The notes below the pieces were generated by a model. That model saw only the letters and a program-made list of their open reading frames with translations, was not told where the DNA came from and did not search any database. Made by a program: the position numbers and the translations under genes. This document shows, in pieces, positions 56,758-64,000 of a stretch of 64,000 nt of DNA. Position 1 is the stretch's first letter; every line of letters begins with the position of its first letter. This DNA is from an archaeon (GTDB lineage: Archaea > Methanobacteriota_B > Thermococci > Methanofastidiosales > NM3), in contig RXIG01000001.1 in assembly GCA_004212155.1 (NCBI GenBank), forward strand, positions 1 through 64,000. Reading direction: 5' to 3'.

Positions 56758-58094
56758 AACTGGAAAAGCGACGTTTGCGAGTCCTTATCGTTTTTCGTGG
56801 ACTGCTTTTTTTGTGTTTGCTTCGTCGTTTGCTTACCTTCATCGTCACTCTTCACACGCTTGCTCTGTTTCTTTTTCGTCTCCTCTTCCCTTTTCATCAG
56901 TGTGACGATGGCCTTTGCGTTGTCGGGGCAGAGCACCTCGATCTCCTCGGGCTCGAGGTCGAAGTACCGCGCGACCGCGCGACCCTGCTCGGGATCCCTA
57001 CATGCATTGAGTATGAGCGTGTGATACTGGCGTGCGTCATAGCGTGACGTATGTGTCTTCCTTCCTACCTTCATCCACGCTTCCTTGAGCTTCTTGCGCT
57101 TCGCCTTGGTCCTCCCAAGGTGTTTGAAGTAGCTTGGCGCCTCGTAGCGCGTGAACGAGGCATGGTACCGGTGGCATATCGAGACCCCTCCTATCATGAG
57201 GTCTGTTGCATATGCCCAGAATCGGTAATACTGTCTGCGCTGCACCCGTCCGAGGAAGACGTCGGCGCGGGAGAGGTAGTTGTATGCGCAGGGCACGTCG
57301 CGGGGATCGTAGATCTTTGGCATGTTCTCGTCGATCCAGAACATGATCTCCTCGGGAGGTTTGTCAACATCGTAGAACGTCTTCCTGCACTCGGTGCTCT
57401 TTGACTTGAAGACGGCAGTAAGCCCTTCGAATATCGAGCGCTCGCTATCGCGCGGCTTGAGTCGTTTGACGTCATCGCCTCGCACAGTGTCGCCGAGTGA
57501 CTCGAGGTCGTTGATCGCCGCGCGCATGTCGCCTCCCGCCTGTCCGGCCAGCTGCTCAAGCGTGTCGTCGTCGACATCGATGCCTTCGGCATCGGCGATC
57601 TCCCTGAGCCTGTTTCGGATGCTCGCGGGGCGCAGCGTGTTGAACCGGATGGTATCGACCCTCCTTCGTATCGAATCGGGGAGCTTGTAGGGGTCGTTCG
57701 CAATGAGGATGATGGGGTTGTTCGTGTCATCGAGTATGCTGGCAAGAGCCTTCGTTCCGCCCATGTCGGACCTACCACCGATGTTGTCTGCCTCATCGAT
57801 GAGGATGAGCTTGCGACCCTGGAAGAGCGCAGAGGATCGCGCAGCGTTCCCGACCACCTTGTTGATGGCATCGGCATTACGCACGTCCGAGGTGTTGAGC
57901 TCGATGAGGTCATAGTTCATCTCAGACTTCACGACGTAGACGGCCGCCGTCTTTCCCGAACCCGGTGGCCCGTGTATGAGCAGCGCCCTGTTGTCTCCAG
58001 GCCACGTGTTGAGCCATGCGATGACTTCCTTCAATGGTTTGTTCTGGCCATGGATCTCCTTGAATCGCCGTGGCTTGTACGCTTCGTTGAACAT
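56754..58094 (-). CDS. rfcL: replication factor C large subunit
   Basis: LIHGPPGSGKTAAVYVV; LIDEADNI; C-terminal PIP box QTSLFQF. Confidence 0.94.
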   Translation of the reverse strand: MFNEAYKPRRFKEIHGQNKPLKEVIAWLNTWPGDNRALLIHGPPGSGKTAAVYVVKSEMNYDLIELNTSDVRNADAINKVVGNAARSSALFQGRKLILIDEADNIGGRSDMGGTKALASILDDTNNPIILIANDPYKLPDSIRRRVDTIRFNTLRPASIRNRLREIADAEGIDVDDDTLEQLAGQAGGDMRAAINDLESLGDTVRGDDVKRLKPRDSERSIFEGLTAVFKSKSTECRKTFYDVDKPPEEIMFWIDENMPKIYDPRDVPCAYNYLSRADVFLGRVQRRQYYRFWAYATDLMIGGVSICHRYHASFTRYEAPSYFKHLGRTKAKRKKLKEAWMKVGRKTHTSRYDARQYHTLILNACRDPEQGRAVARYFDLEPEEIEVLCPDNAKAIVTLMKREEETKKKQSKRVKSDDEGKQTTKQTQKKQSTKNDKDSQTSLFQF

Positions 58095-58099
58095 GTCAG

Positions 58100-59056
58100 C
58101 TACCTGCTGGCCTTTGCTATACGCGCGAGGAGCGCTTCTAACTGTATGCGCTCGTTGGCACCCTCGACGAGCCTGAACTCGTGTTCTCCTATCTTGTCCA
58201 CGAGGTCGACCTTTACCGTCTCCGAGATGTCCTCGTGATTGAGTATCTCCTTGTGCAGCTGCGTGATGATGTCATCGCCGGATAGGCCCTTCTCGATGAG
58301 CAAGGAGTCTAGCAGCTTTCTCGAAGCGAGGAAGTTGCCGCCAAGCGCTGCAGAGATCATGTCGCCTATCTCCTCGGGTTTGGCGCGCGAGGAAACCTGG
58401 TAGACAAGGTCTTCATTTACCTCCTTTCCCAGGAACGCTGCGGCCTGCAGCGTGTTTTCCGCCTTGCGCATGTCGCCGTCGGCGATGTATTTGATGGCCT
58501 CCATGCCGTCCTTGGTGATGGTGAGGTCCTCGTTGCCGATGATGCGCCTGAGCTTCTCCTCGATCGCATCGTCGTCCAAGGGCCCGAACCTGAATATGGC
58601 GCAGCGCGACTGTATCGGGGCGATGATCTTCGATGAATAGTTGCACGAGAGGATGAATCTGCACGTAGACGTGTATATCTCCATCGTTCGCCGCAGGGCG
58701 TTTTGCGCATCGGGGGTCAATGCGTCCGATTCGTCGAGGAAGATGATCTTGAAGTTCCCGCCGATCGCCATGGTGCGCGCAAAGTCCTTGATGCGTTCCC
58801 GAACGACGTTGATGCCACGTTCGTCCGAGGCGTTGGTCTCTTGGAAGTTCTGCCTCCACGACTCGCCGAACATGTCCTTTGCCAGTGCGATCGCCGATGT
58901 CGTCTTTCCCACACCCGCCGGCCCGGCAAACAGGAGATGGGGCATGTTTTGTCGCTCTACGTATGAGCGGAGGCGTTCGATGATGTATGGCCGTCCCACC
59001 ACGTCTTCCAGTGTTTGCGGACGATACTTCTCAGTCCATGGTTTCTCAAAGTTCAT
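58100..59056 (-). CDS. rfcS: replication factor C small subunit
   Basis: PWTEKYRPQTLEDVVG; FAGPAGVGKTTSAIALA; FLDESDAL; no intein. Confidence 0.95.
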   Translation of the reverse strand: MNFEKPWTEKYRPQTLEDVVGRPYIIERLRSYVERQNMPHLLFAGPAGVGKTTSAIALAKDMFGESWRQNFQETNASDERGINVVRERIKDFARTMAIGGNFKIIFLDESDALTPDAQNALRRTMEIYTSTCRFILSCNYSSKIIAPIQSRCAIFRFGPLDDDAIEEKLRRIIGNEDLTITKDGMEAIKYIADGDMRKAENTLQAAAFLGKEVNEDLVYQVSSRAKPEEIGDMISAALGGNFLASRKLLDSLLIEKGLSGDDIITQLHKEILNHEDISETVKVDLVDKIGEHEFRLVEGANERIQLEALLARIAKASR

Positions 59057-59072
59057 AACATTGCCCTCTTGA

Positions 59073-59438
59073 TCAGTGGAGTTTTCTCATGTGCGTCTCT
59101 ACCTTCCCAGGGAACGTATCATTGAGCGATGTGAGTATCTTCGATACCACCTCGTCCTCAAAGTCGTTACGTGAGACGCGCACCTTGTAGACGTACTTGA
59201 GTCCGCCGCGACCCTTCTCGATGTTCTTCTCGATGAGGTTGCGCTCGCAGAGCCTGTTCATCATGATCGAAATAGTGGAGCGGCGAATGTTCTTTTTTTC
59301 GTCCCTGAGTATGTCATAGACACCACGCGCAGTGGTGGTGCCCTCGTTCCAGAGTATTTCCATGATGTCTGTCTCAAGCGGTCCAAGTATCTTTCGATAC
59401 CCCCTTTCAAAGGGCCTGTACTCATGCCAAACAAACAC
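59073..59438 (-). CDS. BlaI/MecI-type winged-helix regulator
   Basis: LGPLETDIMEILWNEGTTTARGVYDILRDEKKNIRRSTISIMMNRLCERNLIEK; likely GTG start at 59438. Confidence 0.82.
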   Translation of the reverse strand: MFVWHEYRPFERGYRKILGPLETDIMEILWNEGTTTARGVYDILRDEKKNIRRSTISIMMNRLCERNLIEKNIEKGRGGLKYVYKVRVSRNDFEDEVVSKILTSLNDTFPGKVETHMRKLH

Positions 59439-59447
59439 GACATCACC

Positions 59448-59463
59448 TGTAAAGTGATTTACA
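59448..59463. promoter_or_regulatory. TGTAAA-GTGA-TTTACA palindrome upstream of BlaI-like gene
   Basis: Perfect 6-bp arms about 10 nt upstream of the probable GTG start. Confidence 0.5.
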
Positions 59464-59505
59464 CGCACACTTTGTTTTTCATGCTACTAATATGTTACGT
59501 AGCCA

Positions 59506-60912
59506 TTAACCCTTAACAACGCCGAGTGGACGCAGGCGTGCGACCTTCTTCCCGATGCCAAGCGCATCTGAGACGTCTGCGACGCTGTCGATGTCCTTGT
59601 AGGCCCCGGGCGCCTCCTCGGCCACGGTCTTCATGCTTGCCGCACGGATAGAGATGTTCTTCTTGGCAAGTTCGTCGCGTATGGTCTCGCCGCGATAGCT
59701 CTTTGTTGCCTTGGATCGCGAGAGAAGCCGTCCGGCACCATGCGCCGTCGAGCCGAACGTGAGCGCCGATCGTTCCGTGCCGCAGAGAACGTAGGATGCC
59801 GTGCCCATGCTTCCAGGCAGGATAACGGGCTGGCCTATGTCGCGGTAACATGATGGCAACTCCTTGCGACCCTTCCACAATGCTCGCGTCGCCCCTTTGC
59901 GGTGCACGTAGTAATGTTTCTTCCGGTGTTCCTCAAGCTTTGCGATGTTGTGGGCCACATCGTAGAGGATATCGAGCTCCTCGTCACCATAGGTGTCCTG
60001 GAACGATTCCCTGCACCAGTGCGTGATCATCTGACGATTCGCCCAAGCGAAGTTTGCGGCGCACCCCATGGCCTGGATGTATGACTGCCCTTCCGTTGAC
60101 TGCACAGGGGCGCATGTGAGCTCCCTGTCGGGGATGGCGATGTGATACTTCTTCGTCGCCTTGTCCATCACCCGCAGGTAGTCGGAACAGATCTGGTGTC
60201 CGCATCCTCTTGAACCCGTGTGTACCATGATGGCGGCCTGCCCTTCATGGATGCCAAACGAGCGTGCGATACGCTCGTCATATACCTCCTCGACGTACTG
60301 GAGCTCAAGGAAATGGTTGCCAGAACCGAGGCTGCCAAGTTGTGTCGAGCCGCGTTTCTTCGCTGTTGTGCTCACAAGCGATGCATCAGCGGGCATGCGT
60401 CCCCCCTCCTCAAGGTGTTTGAGGTCGTTTTTTTCGCCATAATCGTTCTCACATGCCCATTCGGCGCCACGTTCGAGCATGGCATCCATCTCGCTTGACG
60501 AGAGACGAGCCATCTTGCCCTTTGAACCGAGACCCGAGGGAATGTTCTTGTAGAGGGCATCAAGCAGTACGTCGCGCCTTTCGATGATCTCGTCCCTCAC
60601 AAGCGATGAGAGCAAAAGGCGCACCCCGCAGTTGATGTCATACCCCACGCCGCCGGGAGATATGATGCCGTCGGTGGCGCTAAACGCTGCCACACCGCCG
60701 ATGGGAAATCCGTACCCCTGGTGGCCGTCAGGCATGACGAAGCTCGCATCGGCGATGCCTGGAAGCTTCGCTACGTTTACCGCCTGTTCGAGAGTCTTGT
60801 CCTGCTTCATCGATTCCAAGAGCGACTCGTTCGAACATATGCGCACAGGGACCTGCATGCCCGCTTCCTGGGATATCTCCCATAGGTAATCATCTATCTT
60901 TCGTATCTTCAT
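59506..60912 (-). CDS. rtcB: RNA-splicing ligase RtcB
   Basis: MPDGHQGYGFPIGGVAAF; GGVGYDINCGVRLL; GSLGSGNHFLE; HTGSRGCGHQI; no intein. Confidence 0.95.
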   Translation of the reverse strand: MKIRKIDDYLWEISQEAGMQVPVRICSNESLLESMKQDKTLEQAVNVAKLPGIADASFVMPDGHQGYGFPIGGVAAFSATDGIISPGGVGYDINCGVRLLLSSLVRDEIIERRDVLLDALYKNIPSGLGSKGKMARLSSSEMDAMLERGAEWACENDYGEKNDLKHLEEGGRMPADASLVSTTAKKRGSTQLGSLGSGNHFLELQYVEEVYDERIARSFGIHEGQAAIMVHTGSRGCGHQICSDYLRVMDKATKKYHIAIPDRELTCAPVQSTEGQSYIQAMGCAANFAWANRQMITHWCRESFQDTYGDEELDILYDVAHNIAKLEEHRKKHYYVHRKGATRALWKGRKELPSCYRDIGQPVILPGSMGTASYVLCGTERSALTFGSTAHGAGRLLSRSKATKSYRGETIRDELAKKNISIRAASMKTVAEEAPGAYKDIDSVADVSDALGIGKKVARLRPLGVVKG

Positions 60913-61441
60913 ATGATCCAATCTCGCTCAAGCATAGCTGTGCCTGGCGCTGGAATGTGGCTATGCCGTTATCGTTGATCATCATGACGTCTGCGAGGGC
61001 GATCGCGTCACCGATGCCGAATCCCAGTTCCCGCCGATCCCGCTTTTCGAACTCTTCACGTGTCGACGGGTCGTCTTCCCGCCCTCGCGTGCGAAGTCTT
61101 TCGAATCGCGATGCGGGAGAGGAATGAATCGCGATGACGATACTGTCAAAATGCTGTTTAAACGTATCGACCTCGCTTATGCCTCGTATGCCGTCTATTA
61201 TATATCGTCGCCCCTTTTTTATCTTTGGGATTGTAAGATGTGCAATGGCATCGATACCGCTCTCCTTGCGGAGCTCCTGGGCGACTTCCCCAGACTTGGT
61301 GATGGGAAGCCCCCGTGCACGCGTTTGTTCGCGTATGATGTCGCCCATCGAGATCGATGCGTATCCGAAGCGCAATGCCTCCTCGATGAACGTGCTCTTG
61401 CCACACCCCGGCATGCCGACGACGAGGATGATCGGCGTCAT
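60890..61441 (-). CDS. UPF0200-like P-loop nucleotide kinase family protein
   Basis: ILVVGMPGCGKSTFIEEA; YIIDGIRGISEVDTFK. Confidence 0.85.
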   Translation of the reverse strand: MTPIILVVGMPGCGKSTFIEEALRFGYASISMGDIIREQTRARGLPITKSGEVAQELRKESGIDAIAHLTIPKIKKGRRYIIDGIRGISEVDTFKQHFDSIVIAIHSSPASRFERLRTRGREDDPSTREEFEKRDRRELGFGIGDAIALADVMMINDNGIATFQRQAQLCLSEIGSYEDTKDR

Positions 61442-62145
61442 CGTGTCCCCTCTGTGTAGTCCCTTATCGTTGAGCATATGCGATCGGCGATGAGCCCATA
61501 GAGGGCACTACCCTTCTCTGCCGTCGCCCGTCGCGCATCCCCCGTCATGGCACCGGGCACGATGGCCCTGCGCGCTATGTGGGATATCTCGGCATACTCT
61601 GGCCACTCGGGACCCGCACCCGCCTTTTGCATCTCTACGATGTCGGCATCATGTGCGAGCACAAGCGACGTCTCATCCTCGCCCCCGTGTCCAGTGCCTG
61701 GCGTGACATGTTTGATATCTGATGCATACTCATCCCACCAGCTTATTACGCGCGTGCGCACACCCTCGTATGAGGCCGTCTCCCCCACCTCGTTGAGCGC
61801 CGCCGTGTTGCCGCCATGGCCGTTAAGAAAGATGATCGTCGTGATGCCGTTTCGCACGAGCTCACGTGCGATCGCGCACATATACTCCCTGAACGCGGGA
61901 AGGGGTATGTTGACACTTCCCGGCCACTCCTCGAGATAGTACGTGTGCCCGTATGCGACATGAGGGCATACGAGGAGCGAGTCGTGCATCCTCTCCTCGA
62001 TCATCGCGACGAGGCGGGCGGGGATGATGTTGTCGGTCCCTAGGGGAAGGTGTCGTCCGTGGGCCTCGATGGTGCCAACGGGTACGAGCGCCACTTTCAA
62101 CGCACGATCCCTGAAAAGATCGGTGGTCATATGTTCGAGATACAT
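61438..62145 (-). CDS. creatininase family hydrolase (ArfB-like possible)
   Basis: LVPVGTIEAHGRHLPLGTDNIIPARL; FLNGHGGNTAAL; GTGHGGEDETSLVLA. Confidence 0.85.
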   Translation of the reverse strand: MYLEHMTTDLFRDRALKVALVPVGTIEAHGRHLPLGTDNIIPARLVAMIEERMHDSLLVCPHVAYGHTYYLEEWPGSVNIPLPAFREYMCAIARELVRNGITTIIFLNGHGGNTAALNEVGETASYEGVRTRVISWWDEYASDIKHVTPGTGHGGEDETSLVLAHDADIVEMQKAGAGPEWPEYAEISHIARRAIVPGAMTGDARRATAEKGSALYGLIADRICSTIRDYTEGTR

Positions 62146-62198
62146 GACCTATCATCGTAGCAGACGTTATAATAATCTTATGATGTGGCGCTGGTCCC

Positions 62199-63854
62199 TC
62201 ACATGCTGACGGTGTTGTCAGTTTTTCGTATTCCGGAGATGTAGAGCGTGTAGAGGAAGGCGAATCCAAAGAGCATGAGCACCTCGTAGTCGACAAGGCC
62301 CGTCTCGATGCCAAGGATGAGGTAGGCAAGCGTGAGGGCATAAAGTGTGGTAGCATAGCAGCGCCTCCGTCCGGTCGTGGTGCGGGTATGGACGTGCATC
62401 CGGCTCATGAAGAATCCAACGATGCCCAGAGCGACGATGCTCCCGACGAATCCGAAGTCGACGGCTATCGGACCGAGCAGTGTCGATGTCATCGAGATGC
62501 CCCCCGCGCCGGCAAAGACGGCGATGTAGCGTCGCGGTGAGTAGGCGATCCCCGGCATGAGCGTGGCAAACTCCCGGATCGTTGCCATGTGCACCTGCCC
62601 TTTGGTGAATCCGAGATAGCCGCCAAGATGGGCCATCATGTCGTATATGTCAAGGGTAAGCCCTGCGCGCACTGTGAGCGATTCGATGAATCCCACATGC
62701 GCTCCGGTGGTGTATGTCCTAAGCACCGTCATGACGAGGAACACGCCGGCGATGGCGCCTGCCGCGAGGCCGACCTCCGTGATCGTTATGAGGTCCCACA
62801 TCAGTGCTACGAGCACTGCTGCAAGCAACGTGAGCAGCACCTGCGTACGGTAGCCGAGCAATGCCATGAGCACTGCAGATACGGCGATGGCCACCATGGC
62901 AAGCAACCGTGCCTTCCGGTACGATGCACCCTCTTGCGTTCTGAGGCCGAGCAGGGAGATGAGCAGCACCGTACCGATTGGCAGCATATGCGAGCGCATC
63001 GTGTACGTGGGGTCAAGCCCTTCCCTGTCGGTAAGGAGGGGTATCTTTCCCACGAGCGCTATGGAAAGCACCCAGTAAAGCGCGCCAAAGGCCATGAGGA
63101 GCACTGCGATGGTCGTTGCGTTGCGCTCGAGTATCAGGGCTATGCGCGGCGTGCGCAGTGTCATTGCCAAGCTTACCGTTCCGACGGCGAGGAAGGGAAG
63201 TCCCAGCGTCCACTGCGCCTGGCGGAAGAGCAAGGCTCCGGCCACGACCACGATTATAGAGACTGGCAGCCCCCATCGCGATGACGTGATGAACAAGAAA
63301 AGCGGTATGAGGCCGATGATGGCGGCATGCATGGATATGGGTGAAAGTGCGAACCCGGCGAGGGCGGCAACGAGGAGGGCACGACCCGTTCTTGTTCCGA
63401 TCGAGGGGAACCTCATGCGCCCTATAAGAACGCCAATGCCATATGCGAACAGCGATACGGTGATAGATAAGAAGGCGAACGTCGAGATGCCGTGGTCGCT
63501 CAGTCCTATGAAGGCGATGAATCCGACGATGAACATGAACGGGGATGTGAGGCGGCGAGCGTCCTCCTGGCGCAGACCCCGTACCGAGATGGTCGGGAGC
63601 CATGCAGGCGCCCTTTCGAGCATTGCATCGAAGATGCGTCCGCACAAGCGGCCCACACGGCTGTTGTATATCTCGTCGTTGACTGCGTCTAGAAGCCGGG
63701 CGAACAATGAGGCGAGAAGGCGCGCCGAGGTGGTAATGTCATACGGCGCTAGGATTGAGGCGTCCGCTGGGGTATGGGTTGTACCCCGTATCCGCGCAAT
63801 GCCTTTGCGCACAGCGTTGTAGGTCCATACCACCGCTTTATCGAGCATGATCAC
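62199..63854 (-). CDS. large multi-pass membrane protein, possibly polysaccharide-polymerase-like
   Basis: 551 aa, many TM helices; family assignment uncertain. Confidence 0.55.
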   Translation of the reverse strand: MIMLDKAVVWTYNAVRKGIARIRGTTHTPADASILAPYDITTSARLLASLFARLLDAVNDEIYNSRVGRLCGRIFDAMLERAPAWLPTISVRGLRQEDARRLTSPFMFIVGFIAFIGLSDHGISTFAFLSITVSLFAYGIGVLIGRMRFPSIGTRTGRALLVAALAGFALSPISMHAAIIGLIPLFLFITSSRWGLPVSIIVVVAGALLFRQAQWTLGLPFLAVGTVSLAMTLRTPRIALILERNATTIAVLLMAFGALYWVLSIALVGKIPLLTDREGLDPTYTMRSHMLPIGTVLLISLLGLRTQEGASYRKARLLAMVAIAVSAVLMALLGYRTQVLLTLLAAVLVALMWDLITITEVGLAAGAIAGVFLVMTVLRTYTTGAHVGFIESLTVRAGLTLDIYDMMAHLGGYLGFTKGQVHMATIREFATLMPGIAYSPRRYIAVFAGAGGISMTSTLLGPIAVDFGFVGSIVALGIVGFFMSRMHVHTRTTTGRRRCYATTLYALTLAYLILGIETGLVDYEVLMLFGFAFLYTLYISGIRKTDNTVSM

Positions 63855-64000
63855 AACCTGATATGTATGGCGTTCTCCTCGGCGTCGACGACATCTGAAA
63901 GGTGGTCCCTGACGTGTTCCTTGATCCAGTACTTGTCAAGCTCCCCTATCTCCGTTCCCGTGCGCACGAAGACGATGAGGTCGGAGGAGAAGACATTCCC
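63851..64000 (-). CDS. partial CDS truncated by window edge, unknown function
   Basis: Open frame ...GNVFSSDLIVFVRTGTEIGELDKYWIKEHVRDHLSDVVDAEENAIHIRL* overlapping the start of the downstream membrane protein gene by 4 nt. Confidence 0.55.
   Translation of the reverse strand, partial: GNVFSSDLIVFVRTGTEIGELDKYWIKEHVRDHLSDVVDAEENAIHIRL

Noticed and set aside
18725-60912. Inteins in PolB, RfcS or RtcB (common archaeal insertion sites)
   Set aside because: Catalytic motifs are uninterrupted and lengths are normal (778, 318 and 468 aa).
1-64000. CRISPR array, defence island or intact prophage
   Set aside because: No regularly spaced direct repeats, Cas genes, integrase or phage structural genes recognised in the ORF track or by eye.

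Overview
This 64-kb window looks like a contiguous piece of an archaeal (euryarchaeote-like) chromosome. It is densely coded and dominated by informational and housekeeping genes: family-B DNA polymerase, RfcL/RfcS clamp loader, S17e, S8e, RpoL, Csl4, Dph2, aCPSF1 beta-CASP nuclease, Trm5, AsnRS, LeuRS, RtcB, glycerol-1-phosphate dehydrogenase and a queD-queE-queC-folE preQ0 operon. I saw no CRISPR array, rRNA or tRNA, and no intact mobile element; a degraded TnpB C-terminal fragment lies between two EamA transporter genes. The most intriguing region is about 36.0-37.7 kb. There, two unannotated tandem micro-ORFs (54 and 33 aa), each with a strong Shine-Dalgarno sequence, sit behind a strong promoter-like element and directly upstream of an MFS exporter. 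Their C-termini share the motif C-x(n)-R-x-x-F-N-[VA]-[LV]-[HF], so they are candidates for a secreted or processed peptide system. Other points of interest: a LuxE-LuxC-SDR fatty-acyl reduction operon in an archaeon; a membrane protein pairing a cytoplasmic C4HC3 RING/PHD-like finger with extracytoplasmic repeats and a CxxC thioredoxin-like tail; operator-like inverted repeats at several regulator/chaperone promoters; and frequent tail-to-tail overlaps of convergent genes. All calls come from reading sequence and protein motifs by eye; no searches were run.
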